This document shows, one piece after another, positions 50,822 through 64,000 of a stretch of DNA of 64,000 bases. The stretch comes from Pegea sp. RAD2-039 (Eukaryota > Chordata > Thaliacea > Salpida > Salpidae). A model generated the notes under the pieces. It did not search any database and had not been told where the DNA came from. It saw only the letters and a program-made list of their open reading frames with translations. Numbering within the stretch: position 1 is the stretch's first letter; every line of letters begins with the position of its first letter. The translations under genes and the position numbers were made by a program. The stretch lies in contig JAQGEQ010000161.1 in assembly GCA_034620365.1 (NCBI GenBank), forward strand, positions 124,001 through 188,000, in the 5' to 3' direction.

Positions 50822-53800
50822 ATGAAACCATTCAATGAAAAATGGAATATTTTCACTTTTACTGGCTTTTTAAGATCCAGTTCTATATTGTTATTGTTTT
50901 CCCTACTTATATGTAGCTTAACATACTTTTCCAATTTATCTGATGGTGCAAAATGCAAAGTTTATATCCCAATATTTTATGTACTTTTTTCTTATGGTAT
51001 GATTTTGTCATCAAATTATATTTGGAAATGTTTAGTTGATGAAATGTTATCTTCATCAGTCCCAAATTTTTTTGCTTCAGTTTGGAAAATACTTGTAGCA
51101 AGCTTTTTGGTGCTTTCGCATCTTTCTCAATTTACTAATCTTTATGGTTATAGTGAACCCACACTATTTCAATGGTACTCATGGTGTTGTTTTGGAGCAT
51201 ATACAATTTTCTTGTTCATAATTTTTCCTTCACATTCTGTGCTATGGTTATTCATAAAAAAAGAAAGAAAACATTCTTTTCTAAGTTATAGAAGAATAAC
51301 TTTTATAACTGTTTTAATGACTATACTAATTTCAATTTCATCAATTATTCAAGCAATAAATGGTCCTGATGTAATAAAGTAAGTTTTAAGTTATGATAAT
51401 CTATAAGAATTGATTTTAATCTAATGATAGACTTGATTTTTAACTTAAATTTGTAAAGATTAATCCAATAAACTAACATTTAATTCTATTTATTTGCTAT
51501 AATGAATTACATTTTTTTCTTTTATTAAATAGTATTTTATTGTTTGTTATTAAAAGTATTTTTAATATTAAAGTATTACTTTTGAGTTTATTTTGATATG
51601 AAAATTGTTATCAAATTTATATTTTAGATTTAAGCTAATTAAACAGAATATTCTTTTATTAATTAATCATTAAAAGCAACCTGTGACCTTTCAACTTTAA
51701 AAGCAATCATGTTTTATCAACTACATTTGCTAGTTACTTAATGTTTATAACTTTGTAGTTTTAGTTTTTTTAAAGTATTTATGGTAGAAGATAATTTCTG
51801 ATAAAATTATACACAAAATAACTTTTGTTGGATGTTTATACCATTTTTGAGAACTTTATTCACTTCTTTGTTAACGCTGACCTAATCTAAATAAAAATAA
51901 ATTTATTACTAGTTTACTTTATGCAGATGCCACTAATTGTAAACTCATTTATTGTATTACTTGAATAGTACTTATTGTGTTTAACTTATTCATTATTCAC
52001 ATTTTGTTCTCAGAGTCCCTGTTCATATAAAAAATCTTTCTCCTTCTTTTAATGGTTTTCGTATTGTTCTTCTTTCTGATGTACACATTGGTCCTACTGT
52101 TGGAAGGTCTGATATTAACAGACTTACTAGATTGACAAATTCATTAAATCCAGGTATTTAAAGTATCACTGAACTACTTCTGATTTTAAACTTTTTTGAA
52201 TGTTTATTTTTCGTGTAAATTATAGATACTAGATTCTAAACGTCACTTTAAAACAACATTATAATTGATAGTTGGTAAAAGTGTGATGAAAAGACATTTT
52301 TTAATTGTATAAATCATCAACTTGTTACACTAATTTAGATTTTGATCGAAGATTTACAAAACCTCTAATTTTAGATTTAGTTGCAATAGTTGGTGACTTA
52401 ATTGACACCAAATTAGAATATGGAAAGGAATCTGCATCACCACTAAGATTACTGCAAGCGAAATATGGAAAAGTCGTTACTACAGGTACTACTTGTTGAT
52501 GTAAACAAACTAATTTGTCATTCAAGTTGTGATTAGATGATTGAAACTGAAATCTTTCAGGAAATCATGAATATTATACTGGCGAAGTCAATGAATGGAT
52601 AGAATATCTTCAATCCTTAGGTCATTAGGAAGTTCAAATTATTTGTAGTTTTCAGTAAGTTTGTAAGAAATCGACCAGATGAATGAGTCTATTGTGTTTT
52701 GTAAGCATCGTCTTCGAAGATGCAGCAAATCCCGCTCTCTTACGCCACCTATCGAGTGCAGAAAGCATCTTTCCAAAGATTACTATGGATAAATAGTGCC
52801 ACTTTGTAGTTGCTTTAAGAGAAGCAAAGAATATGGGAATAAACCCAGATAGAAAGCCTCTGTCCCAGGTCACTGGGCCATGTCAACAAAGATTGGACCT
52901 AGATAGTGAGGGTAGTTCAGCATACGCTTCTCTCCACTATAATCAAAGCTAATGCGCATACATGAAGGCTTAGTAGGGCTAGCCAACAGACGCTTTAAAA
53001 GTTCTTTATTTATCAGCATCCTATTTACAGCAGCCCTACCATCACACATGCTTTTGGTTCAACCCAGCACCTTGACTTGTAAGAACTTTATAGTAACCCA
53101 AGAAGTTGACGACAGCATATAGATAGTCAAATTACTTCGATGTCTACTTTCTGTTCTTATCTTGATTTTGTCTGACTAATTACAAATTATTACTTCAGAT
53201 CTTAAGATTTTACATAACAGTAATTTGAAGATACCTTCGAAGAGTTCTTCATCTGGGCTGTGTATTGTAGGGGTGGATGACATTCAGGCAGATTCTATCA
53301 AGTAAAAAAACTTTTCCACCACTTGTAGCTTCCTAAATACTTCTATTTATAATTTGTTATATAGATATAATGATCATGGAATGAATTTGTCAGCAGCTTA
53401 TGAAGGATGTGGTGATAAAAATGTGAATATCTTATTAGCTCATCAACCAGTTGCTGCTAAAATTGCTCTTGAAGACTCAAGATTCAACTTTCAACTAATT
53501 TTATCTGGTTTGTTATTTGCTTTATATTAAAAGTAACTAATGCTTTAATGTTTATTTATTCTCTTTGTATTGATAATAATTTTTGTATTATAATAAAAAT
53601 TATCCACCACTTGATCAAAAAGTTGAAGTGATTTTCATTTATCTTCAAGGACATACCCATGGCGGACAAATCTATTCTTTGGCCTTACCAATTTATTTAC
53701 TAAATCCTTTTTATCGAGGTCTTTACCAAATAGATGCTTCTCATACTGTGTATGTCACACAAGGAACTTTTTATTTTGGAATGCCTATGAGGTGGGGATC

Positions 53801-53840
53801 TCGTAGTGAAATAACTGATATAACTTTACTATCAGTCTAA
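50822..53840 (+). CDS. TMPPE: TMPPE-like transmembrane metallophosphoesterase
   Basis: Seven exons (50822-51378, 52014-52153, 52375-52485, 52561-52620, 53199-53301, 53365-53507, 53650-53840) give 434 residues, close to the length of vertebrate TMPPE. The first exon encodes about five hydrophobic segments (roughly 18-38, 48-68, 82-108, 116-145, 158-178). The rest is a calcineurin-like metallophosphoesterase domain with all five metal-site blocks: SDVHIGP (207-213), VGDLID (238-243), GNHEYY (270-275), AHQP (349-352) and GHTHGG (372-377). These bind two divalent metals and hydrolyse a phosphoester; the substrate of this family is not known to me. VPVHIKN and GPTVGR are wording typical of TMPPE. 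Exon 4 ends TTAG then GTCATT, a weak donor, but reading on meets TAG within two codons and exon 5 continues the domain exactly, so the junction is firm. Intron 4 contains repeat sequence. Confidence 0.92.
52640..53120. repeat. Repeat inserted in intron 4 of the phosphoesterase gene
   Basis: This part of the 578-base intron is GC-richer than all other introns here and shares CACTATAATCAAAGC plus flanks with the repeat at 29.0 kb. The minus-strand open frame at 52652-52873 lies inside it and shows no family resemblance. It appears to be a mobile-element fragment that enlarged an intron; the exons on both sides are intact. Confidence 0.55.
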
Positions 53841-56800
53841 AATGAATGATTTTCAAACTTATTTTTCTATTCACTCGTGATGATTTCCAACATATATCCT
53901 CAGAAACTAACAATTGACCTGATCTTCGCTTATAAAAAATTTTTAAATTTAAATTGATGATAAATTATCTTTAGTTTGTTTGAAGTTGTCACTTTTTCTA
54001 CTCTTCAATAAATTCATTATTTCGTTTTTAATTTTCTTTTTACAATTATATTCTTGTAGCCATGATTTTCTCATTTTCTCTGTGTAACCTGATTCTTCTG
54101 ATATTTGACAATTAATAAAAAAATTACTGCAAATTTTTAACTAAATCAACTTTTGTCGTGACACATAAACAGATTTTTAATGAAATTCTTCAAATATATT
54201 TCAATCTATTTTTAGGAACAAGATTTTATTTGCTGATTATTTCTAAAAAACAATAAAATTTTTTAAGATTTTATCAGAATGATTAATTAAGCTATCTGCA
54301 AAGTTTTTTTTAAAATCATTTCGTTACAATTTAAATATCTTACACTTGGCTTGCTAGTAAAGTAACAAACAGAATATTATGATTTTTAAAACATTTTTAT
54401 TTACATAATAAAATATCTACGAATAAACTCACAAAACCTAAGATACAAACTTTTTTATACGCAGATGTTAAGCTTTAAAGCTATAATAAAATTCTTTTTA
54501 AACTTTCTATTAGCTAACAAAATAATTGTAACAAATTGTTTTTATGTCTACATTAAAACTTTTTGATTGAAAATATTTTGAACTAATTTAGAATTTCTCA
54601 TCACTTAAAAATATTTCAAAGGTAATTGTTTACTAAGGAATTTGATATAATAGTTTACATAGAAACTAGTCCAATGTACTCTAAAGTAAATTATTGTCAA
54701 TCACAATCTATCTTAAAATCACATTATGAAAATGTTGGTAATATTTAAAAATATAGGCAAATAATTTTAAAGTTATTTCTTAAAATTATACGAAACATAT
54801 TTAAAACTATTTTTCAAAATCCTTCTTTAAACTGTTTTTGTTGTAAACAATTATTTTTTTTTTATAAATTTAAATTAAATGAAAACTTTTCTCAAGTATT
54901 AGATCTTTCACCTTGTTCTAACTTATTTCCTTGTTCACTGCTTACAATTTCCAATATTTAATAAGCCTGAAATACTTCATGCTAAACTAAAATTATATTT
55001 AATTACATTATAATGTTAGAAAAAACATTTAAATAATCTGTAGCCTGTGGTATTATTCTTAAATATTTATCCACTATTGGGCGATAAAGAGCTTTACCGA
55101 GTTAACGAGCAACTTTTAAATTATTATTTAATCTAATTAAAATATTTTGATTTCTAGAAATTCAGACAGAGAATCTGTTATTTTATGGCATAAACAGCTT
55201 TTATAAATTTTTTTTTCACTTAAATTTATCATATTTTTAATCTTTCCTGGTTTTTAATGGAGAAACCATTAACATTCGAAATGTTATTAAAATATTTATG
55301 AAAATTTTTTATATTTTTACTTAACACCTTTAAAAAATTTTACCAAACTTTGAAATTTCTTTAAAAATAATTTTAAGTAATTTTAAGAATAAACTTTCTT
55401 AAAAGTTGATAGCTATTAAATGTAAATAACGGTTTATACAATAATATTATTTATTTCATTAAAACAAATTAAAAATCAAAATATTATTATAATTGTTTAA
55501 TATTTTCAATAATATAGGAAATTTTGTCCAAGTAGATTTTGTAAGCTTTGCTCTTTCCAAAGGTTATCTAAAACTTAAAAAGAATTTTAAAAGCATTCAA
55601 TCATTATCTTAAGTAAAAAGATTATTTTTTAAATATAAATACTTTTATTAATTAAATAAGATTAAAATTGCAGCAAACAAACCATTTAACATGATTATTA
55701 ATCAATGTTTGGAACAAGAACGATTTAGTAAAGTGAACAAAATGTAGTTATTATTCTTTAGAATTAAAACTATGTTAAAATATAAAGATTTAATTAAATA
55801 TATGTTATTAGCTTTTTTATTTCTAAAATGAATTTTCTAAAAACAATTTACGTAACACAGAATTAAATCAAAGCTCACTAAGAATTTTCTTTTGGTTTTA
55901 AATTTATTCAGTAGTGGCCATATAAAGATTTTAAAACAATCTTTTCTTTTGTGACATATTAAATATATTTTTCAGCAAATGGTAACTGATGAAACTCTTA
56001 ATATTAAATTCAACAAGTAAAATAGAATTATGTTGGTTGACATTATTAAAAGTATGACAAGCAATGATAAACTATAAAATGAAGATAAAATGACCGTAAA
56101 CTTCTTAGAGATAAAATTTAAATGACGATTCTTCAAATATCTAATAAAATAACAAATCATTGATTTGTGATTATTGGTCATTTTGAAAGACTTTTCTAGA
56201 TGAGAGACTTGAATTTTATCGATCTTTATGATTACTACTTTTTATAAACCTAAATTTCTAAGAATAATATTCAATTTTTAGCATTAGAAATAATTTTTCT
56301 TTATTAAATTCAAAATAATTCAACAACTTTGTTTATTAAAAGTTTAATTTAACTTTTTTTTTTAAATTTAAAGTATTGTATTAATTCTAATGTTTATTTT
56401 ACTTTTTAAAATAACTTCATAAAATTACTATTATATGAAACGATAAGTTTCTGCTTACTAAAAAAGAATGTTTGAAGATTGTATTTTATATTTATCATTT
56501 ACAAATTATTTTATAGATTCTATATTCCACAGAGTTGCTTTGAATTGATTGAGTAAAAATCTAATAAGCAAACTTCTTGAAGAAAGTTTGATTATAAAAA
56601 TTAGTTACACAAGGTACATGATCAAAAAACATAAACTGATTTTTATGAAGTTTAAACTTTATTTAACCTAACTATATTAGTGACAGTCACCGTGCTTGAG
56701 GTCACCAAATAGCGATGACCTTAGTAAGACCATAGTTGCAATATATGTTGTGACTTAAATTGATTTTTTATTATAGATGGCAAATATGCAAGGCTCATAT

Positions 56801-59800
56801 AGCTTTTCAGAAATTTCCATGTTTCATTAGAGCTTGACTGTTCTATATAATTTTTGTAGAGTGACTTTTACTATTTTATTCAAACTTATACTGCTATATC
56901 TATTAAAAAAGACTTTGTCTCATAACCTCTTTTATTAACTTAACTTTTATTAAAAACCGATTGTTTACTTTAAAAAATCGTACAATCTTAAATAAATTAT
57001 AGTTTAAAATGTTAAGTTTATTTTCAGCAGTTATTTATAATGCATTACCAAATAATAAAAAAATGAAGTTAAAAAATGATTTCTAACTTATTTACTTAAA
57101 TGCAAGTTAAAATTGACTAAATTCATTTAAATTAAAAATATATTCAAATTATGTATTACTTATTAACTTAATGATTTTAATTTATATCTGAAATCTAGTT
57201 TCAAAATTTAGAGCTACTAAGAAAGCAAAAAAAATGAAATGAAGATATGCAATGATGTAAGGACTATAGTGTAGTTTAAGTCACTTTAGACATATTTAAT
57301 ACATGAATTTAAAAAAGTTCATTAAAATCGTACTATAGATATTTGAACAAATTTTCGAACATATCAAAATAATGATGATACAGGGCATAGTTATATAAGC
57401 AAAAATCAGAAAATTATTGATGTTAGTTAATCAAACAATTGATAAAAGCTTTTTTAGTTTAAAACTAAAAATGTTTAAACCTAACCAGGACACTAAATAT
57501 TTTAATTTCTTAAATTTAAGATAATTCAGCATAAGTTTAAAACTTTTTTAGTTATAAAGTATTTCGTAAAAGCTACACTAACAGCTATATTTTGAAATAA
57601 TATAGTTTTGAATAAAAGTTTTCCTCAAATAAATTATTTTCAGTTTATTAGCTTCTAATTTCGACTAGAAAATTTGAAAAATTCATACCATAATAACTTA
57701 AACTATAATTGGAAATCAAATTTTTGTAGTTTTCTTATTGAATTTTACAATTTTGAATTCGTAAAGTGTTTAGATAAAGCTTTGTAAGTTTCCTAAATAA
57801 AATAAATTAAAGTTTAAAATTTCTTCTCGACAATTTATTGTACTTAAGATTTTAATCTATCTACTTTAATAATTTTATATTAACTAAAGTTTTTTTTCAT
57901 TCTAAACTTTTTTAATTTATAAGTAGCAATAATCGTTTAAATACTAAAAAATAAAAAGAAATTAGTGTTTAAATTTGTTTAATTAAAAAACGAAAATGTA
58001 TTAATAGAATTATTTAAAAGTATCATAACAGCTGATATGCAAAAAGGTCACTTCTATAGTATTACCTTTAATCAATAATAGAACTAAAGAAGCCTGTATT
58101 ACAAGCGTTAAGTACTTTAATCGTTTTAATTAGACATCATTACATTGTTTCTTTTTACTCTTACAGCAGATTTGCTACATATCTATAGCTTTTATAGTTT
58201 TATAGATTTGATTTCTAGAATTTTTATGTGTAGCCTATTTGGGCATCTTAATTATTTTAGTTGCATGAAAAACGTTTTAATTTTAACTTAAAAAGAATTT
58301 ATTTATGTAAATTAAAAATAATCAACAATTTTTTTTCTTGATAGCATCTTTTGTTGTAAATGCTATGTAAATATACATTTTTTAATATAAATAAATTTAA
58401 GCAAGTCACAGGACAGTATGTCAATGTAAATATTTAATTTGAGATTAAAAAAAATCTACTTATTCTTAGCTTCTTTTTAGAAACAATATTTAGAGAAATA
58501 TAACCAAAAATAAACTTTGCTCACGGCATTATAATAACTAAATAGAAAGCTTCTTATAAGGCTTATTTGAAATTATTTATTAAATTGAAGTATTATAAAA
58601 ATGTCAAATGCAAATTACTAGAACAAATTTGAAACAATTTAAGAAAATTTATAGATTACCTAGTATTTTAAAATCAAAAATACAATAAATAGTTTGCTTA
58701 TTATAGCTTGAAAAAACTAACACTTTGGTTTGATGCTGGCATAGGTTCAAAATACATTTTTATATATTTTATAGGATATTTTTTACTATAGGATAGTATT
58801 TTTTAGGAGTATCAACTTTTAGAGTAACTTTAATATATTTGGAATGTAAAACAATTGTTTTTATATTTTTTTCACCATATTCAACGTTGAAAATCGATTT
58901 TTTGTGTAACAGAATTTTTTTATACTAAAAACCTCACAAGATTACGAACGATTTATAGAAGCATCTGACAGACAGACAATCAATAGTATTCCTTAAATTC
59001 AGAAATAGAAAAATAATTTTCACATTTATCTTGGACAACAAAATTGTCGGAATTTAAAACTTTATTTGTTTAAGTCAACATTTTAAATAGTTGTAATTAA
59101 TCTTCAACAAATAATCTTACCTGCACCAACTAACTCATATCAATTATTTCTGTCAGATAATTCTTTTAGATAAAAGATTTCGTTTGAAAGTACTTTCAAA
59201 TAGTAACAAATAAAACAAGGAGCTTAAATTAAACTATTAGTAACGCGTTTAATGATAGTAATAAGAATTAATACTTATAAATAGTTTAATTAATGAGATA
59301 AACAGTTTTAATTATACTTCGTCATTTACTATTTTAGTTATAAACACTTTAGTATAAAACTTCCTGCGGCTGTCAAAAACAAAAGTTTGTTAAATATTAT
59401 AAGGACCACATATTTAACGAAATTTATACTTCTTTATTATTCATTAGATGCTGTCATGTAATTCAACTTTTTAAAGAATTTAAAAACTGTATTTTCATGT
59501 TCTTAATAGGCTTAAGATCCCTTTTTATCTTCAAGTAACATATAAATTATTATATTGTTGTTACTTTAAAAAACAATTCACTTGATTGAATTGAATTTAA
59601 AAAAATTTTTCAGTGTTTTTTTACCAAAATAAATAAATCAAAATTGTAGTTATTTAGTAACCCTTCACAAACAATTATTACAGCAAAAGCAAATTTAGTT
59701 TCCGAAAATTTCTTTCAATCTAACAGTTGAAAATTAATTATAAGAAGTTTCTCTTTTGGTCCTTTTGAAATATACAAATATTTGATATAAAAAGATAAAT

Positions 59801-62038
59801 AGTTTCTTACATAATTGTTGCATTCCTGAAATTTATACAAACTTTGAGTAAATCATGATTAATTTTCACAAATAACAGCTTTAAAGAATTCACTACTAAA
59901 TTTGAGACTTTTTAAAAAGATACTTTTAAATGCTTTATTTAAATTTAATGCTTATAGTATAGTGATACAAATTAACTAAACATATTGTAAAAAAAGGTTT
60001 CTAACGATATTAATTTCAAAAGATAGATTAAAAAAAGCTTTAAAACAAACATGAATAAAACTAATATTAGTAAAATGTTACAAACATTTTGTTTATATAA
60101 AGTTATAAAATAACTAATAATAAATGTATGTTCGTCATCAGCTACGAAAATTCATTCTAAACATAATGTTTACAAAATCAACTTGCAAATATTTTTGATA
60201 AAAATTTGATATTGCAATATTTACACGAGAATTGATCTCTTTTTATTTAATAATAGATCTTCTATTTCTATTTGTAATGAATGTAAATTTTTTGTGCAAA
60301 CTTCTAAGTTTAATGTTTATTAATGTTTTACTTTTTCGTATGCTTTATCATTTAAAAAAAATCACTAAATTTAGATTACATAAATATAATTTTTGAAAAT
60401 ATAAACAGTTTACTAAACAGAATATTTTTAGTAAATCAACATAAGTCTAACTAAATTAGTCCTTTGCTTTAAGCAAAAGAATTTTTGTATATTTTAAGCA
60501 GAACCACTTTCAAATTAAATAATTTACATATCTTATTTAACTTTAAAATATATTCTGTTAGACCATCTATATTGTAAATGAAATTATTTCAGTATAAATA
60601 AATGATATTAGCTTTTAATTCTGTATCATTTGCATAACTGACAGATTTTTTCACACTTAAAACAGTTTCACGTTTCAACTTTATAACGACAAAAACAACT
60701 TTTCAAAGTTCGTTGTATAGTGCTTATAGAAATCTTTGTACATAATTGACATGAATTTGCAGACAAACTCTGTCAATATGCATAATGTCTTTTACAAATC
60801 TTTAAAAACTTACAATGTGTGTTTAATCTTACATTTAAATAAGTTTTGTTTACAAAATAAAGACATAGAACTGTTCAATGTAGACAATGATAACTAAATA
60901 TTAAAACATTAACTTTCTTCAAGAACTGTTTTAAAGATTAACAAATATTATAAATTAAAGTTTTGGATATTTATTATGTGAAATTAAACAATTCAGAAAA
61001 TATTTTGCTTAAAATGAATTTGTAAATAAATTAAAACGAGAAAGCTGAAAAGTTACTGAGAACTTATTTTATTTATTAGGTTTATTTTAGGTTTTATTAT
61101 CGATATATTTCAATCTTTTCCTCGTTTTGATGTGTTTAAATCTTATAATGGCCATTTGAAGCGCTTACCACAGTCGTTTAGGTTGAAAGTACTACAATTT
61201 TATTGCTAGTGAAATTAACAATAAAGTTATCAAGCTCATTATAAGCTATTATATAAAGCGGTACATTTCTTTGAAAGTATTTCATCAAAGTATTCATGAC
61301 AATCTTTAACACTTGAACTTTTTGAACTTAAGGTTATCTGAAATAATGCGATTAAAAAACATTAGCAAAAAATACTTTAATTAAAGTATAATTTCATTTA
61401 TGCTTCAAGTTTTGATCAAATTGAGACTACTTGAAGACAGAACTGAAGTTACTAATTCCACATCAAGGATATAAATAAAATCTTTCTACTGAAAACTTTA
61501 GGACCAAAACTTAAGATTTTAATTAAATTTAGTTTGCAAAATTTTGCAGTGGATGTAGTCTATGATATATAACTTATCATAAAAATAGTAATAAAAGCTG
61601 TCGGTGGCTCCAAAGTGAGAATGCAGTAAAGATTCTCTTTCTGCATCTACAAAATAATAAAATAAAATCTAAAATAAGATTAACAGAATCAGTTCAAGTA
61701 TTCATATAAATTACATTAATAAAACTTTTCTCAATATTTTAGATTTTGTTTTCAACAAAGAAAATAATTGCTTTTGATAAATGTTTTTATCTTAATTCTT
61801 CTTATCATATTTATTTTGCTGATGTTTCAGAAATTACTTAATTCAATTTATAGCCAATTTTGTTTTCAGACCATGCAGTCAACTTTTTAATTTCTCTGAA
61901 TTGTTATTTCTACTTTTGTATTTACTTTAGTTATTACTATACATTCTGAATCTAACTTGAATTATTTCCTTTTCTAAGATTGTTTTTACTAGTATTAATT
62001 TGGTCTCTGCAATATGTGGTAGCAAATTTTCAATTGAA
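53841..62038. other. AT-rich intergenic desert
   Basis: Starts with the 3' untranslated region of the phosphoesterase gene (AATAAA at 54007-54012). The remaining eight kilobases have background composition, with no chain of exons, RNA gene or mobile element recognised. The ORF at 55972-56181 is background. Confidence 0.5.
54007..54012 (+). terminator. AATAAA polyadenylation signal of the TMPPE-like gene
   Basis: AATAAA about 170 bases beyond the TAA at 53838-53840, the first good candidate after that stop. Confidence 0.4.
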
Positions 62039-63678
62039 CTAAAAGGAATTTTGAATTTGCTTTTGTATTGTGGACGTCTGCTTGAAAGTTGGAACCATTC
62101 CTAAATTGACAAAGTGATTTCTGAGGTTGTTTAAATATAAAAATCTTTTGTGAAAGGAAGCAAGCATGACAAAAATGATTTCTTCAGCAAGTCTGTAATG
62201 TTTTATAAACATATAAAAGTCTGGACTTTGCCAAAATATTTTTTGGTTTTTAAACTTTTTAAGAGAACTGAACTTAAATACAAAGTATTTAGAAATAATT
62301 GGTTTTGCTGATGAACTGTTGCCTACAAAATCTATATTAACTTGAAGCAATTGACTTCTAAATTACACCAAAAAGTTAAACAATTTTCAAGAATTTTTTA
62401 AAGTTTAATTTATTACTCATTTCAAGCTATATTAAGCCAAAAAGCCGTTAACTGTTTTTACAAACATATTGAAAGAGTTGTTCCTTTATGAATAAACTTG
62501 TTAAGAGAAATAATAATTGAAAAATCAGATAAAAATCCTTCTTTTATTGAGTATAGTTTAAAAAATCACAAGTACTTTTTTTCAAAACGTTGAGTTTATT
62601 TATGAGATAAATACGAATGAATAAACACTCGTCGCTTCTAAAACACAAAAGAAATTTGGTCATCACTTGCAAAGTTTTCACATTTTGATTTATCAACTTT
62701 TTGACAAAACCAAAAAGCAAACCCTGGGCACTTGTCTTATAACGACAATCTTTACAAAAATACCCATGAAATCAGGTTGGTCGTGTTCCAAATAATCACA
62801 AATTAAATCGGTTCAATAGAAACCATAAAGTGAAAGAGTTATCACTATCTGTTTGAGAATTGAACAAATTAAATGTGACAATAACAAAGCTTAAGATTTA
62901 CATTTTATTCAAGTGAGGAATGCCATAAACCCTCCAAATTCAGATAAACAAATAAAAATGCCAAAAGTACTTTGTTTTATCCCCAGAAGAGTTTCAGCAA
63001 AAGTAGAAATTACTCTAAATTGAAATAAATCTTGAAATAATTTGTTTAAGGACCAGGATGTATTTGACTTTAATTGTGTAAAATAATATTTCAGTTGGTA
63101 GAAAATGCACAACAAATAAATATTACTGCAGCATCTGACAAAATGGACGGATAACTTACTGGTATAGAGTTGAACAGTATTTATTTATAAATAATACAGT
63201 TGTTACTACAAAGTACCAAAGAAAAAAATTAAATCTAAAAGCTATCTGAAATCCAATTTCTTAGATAGCTAGCAAGATTAGATTTTCTTACGCCGACTTA
63301 ATTTCATTGTTTTGTGTTTCTTGTATAGTTTGTGATATATTGTCAACTTCTTAAATATTTTCATGCAAGTCTTAGTTCCTTAGCTGTGTGATCCGATTTG
63401 TGTAATGAGCATTTTTTATGTCGTTTCGTTTGAAGTCCAAGATATAAAAGGTAAGAAAAAAGCAAAACATACGAATGTATCGACATGTTGGAAAACAGTG
63501 TTTTGTTTTTTATGTGTGCTTTATAATTTGATGAAGTGTGTGTATATGTAAAGAAATGTAGATTAAAGCATTTTGCTAGCTCCTCAAACTTGAATTATGT
63601 CTAAGCAAGTTCTTGAGGAACATTAAATACTGAAAGATCTGCAACTTCTATTTCCACAACATAATATGAAGGAAACAT
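62039..63678 (-). CDS. Tentative four-exon gene, unknown 206-residue protein
   Basis: On the minus strand, 63678-63631, 63067-62971, 62749-62576 and 62340-62039 join in one open frame, with phases 0, 1, 1 in order. The translation is less A/T-driven than background: it begins MFPSYYVVEIEVADLS and ends with a TAG. The last exon is the longest, about 99 codons. I recognise no family; there is no signal peptide and no clear membrane segment. Weak points are the TTGTAAAG and CTTCAAG acceptors and the start exon, which is short and could instead be an unrelated frame. An alternative ending uses GTGATG at the end of residues KTLQ and a short exon with AAGCGACGAG. The gene may extend past the window edge. 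Confidence 0.35.
63240..63310. repeat. Second copy of the 18.4-kb repeat
   Basis: Bases 63269-63305 resemble 18421-18457: AGCAAG, a T-rich spacer, ACGCCGACT and AATTT in the same order. The segment lies in the first intron of the tentative minus-strand gene. The match is short and imperfect. Confidence 0.4.
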
Positions 63679-64000
63679 ATTCTTAGGTGTTAAGCTTTAA
63701 GATACTCGATCTAAATGCCAAACACCTAGTAGCAGAATACACCAATTCATAAAAAAGCTTCCAAATAACATTAAAATCAAACGAAACGAACCTAAGAGTA
63801 CAGGAAAATCCTCCAGATATAGTCACAACAAAAATACAAGTCGTACTGATTAGACTACATAGTTTTTAAATCAGTTGAATACATCAAACGTAAACAAATG
63901 AACTAAACAAAAGAGGCTGATTTTTTCAGCGATATTTACTTTACAACTATAAAAAGTTGAAGTCGATAAACACATTGCAACGCTTGTCGTGGTGGAAACG

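Noticed and set aside
52325-52873. Minus-strand open frames of 66 and 73 codons
   Set aside because: The first is antisense to phosphoesterase exon 3 and the second lies in repeat sequence in intron 4.
1-64000. CRISPR arrays, bacterial operons, ribosomal RNA genes
   Set aside because: No regular repeat-spacer pattern, no Shine-Dalgarno-led gene strings and no rRNA-like conserved segments were seen; introns and polyadenylation signals show a eukaryotic nuclear sequence.

Overview
This window looks like nuclear DNA from an invertebrate animal. It is very A+T-rich (roughly three quarters by eye). Its genes are split by GT-AG introns of about 50 nt to 2 kb, genes are followed by AATAAA signals, and decayed non-LTR retrotransposons are present. 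A CSL/Su(H) transcription factor, a CD225 (dispanin) protein and a TMPPE-like phosphoesterase point to a metazoan. The phylum cannot be fixed from the sequence. No bacterial, phage, plasmid or CRISPR features were seen. Most real genes are invisible as long ORFs and were assembled by hand from splice sites, frame and exon phase.

Layout. 1-8.0 kb: no host gene; two decayed LINE reverse transcriptases, one on + (about 2.05-3.1 kb) and one on - (about 6.2-8.0 kb). 8.4-10.4 kb: a phase-consistent nine-exon candidate gene for an unknown 249-residue protein. 10.4-20.6 kb: AT-rich, with a few orphan exon-like pieces and one repeat. 20.6-24.2 kb: three-exon gene for a CD225/dispanin membrane protein with a long arginine-rich N-terminus. 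24.2-35.2 kb: desert with one repeat and one orphan exon. 35.2-37.4 kb: nine-exon gene for a 457-residue secreted protein whose C-terminal half reads as a caspase-fold domain with Ser where the nucleophilic Cys should be, plus an EF-hand-type calcium loop. 38.1-44.1 kb, opposite strand and convergent with it: ten-exon gene for a divergent CSL/RBPJ/Su(H) protein (587 residues), the DNA-binding effector of Notch signalling, with a probable GC-AG intron. 47.9-49.0 kb: small multi-pass membrane protein. 50.8-53.8 kb: seven-exon TMPPE-like membrane metallophosphoesterase carrying a repeat in one intron. 54-62 kb: desert. 62.0-63.7 kb: tentative four-exon gene on the minus strand.

The genes do not form an obvious pathway; neighbours differ in function and strand, as usual in animal genomes. 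The most unusual item is the secreted caspase-like protein at 35.2-37.4 kb. The next is the fast-evolving CSL protein beside it.
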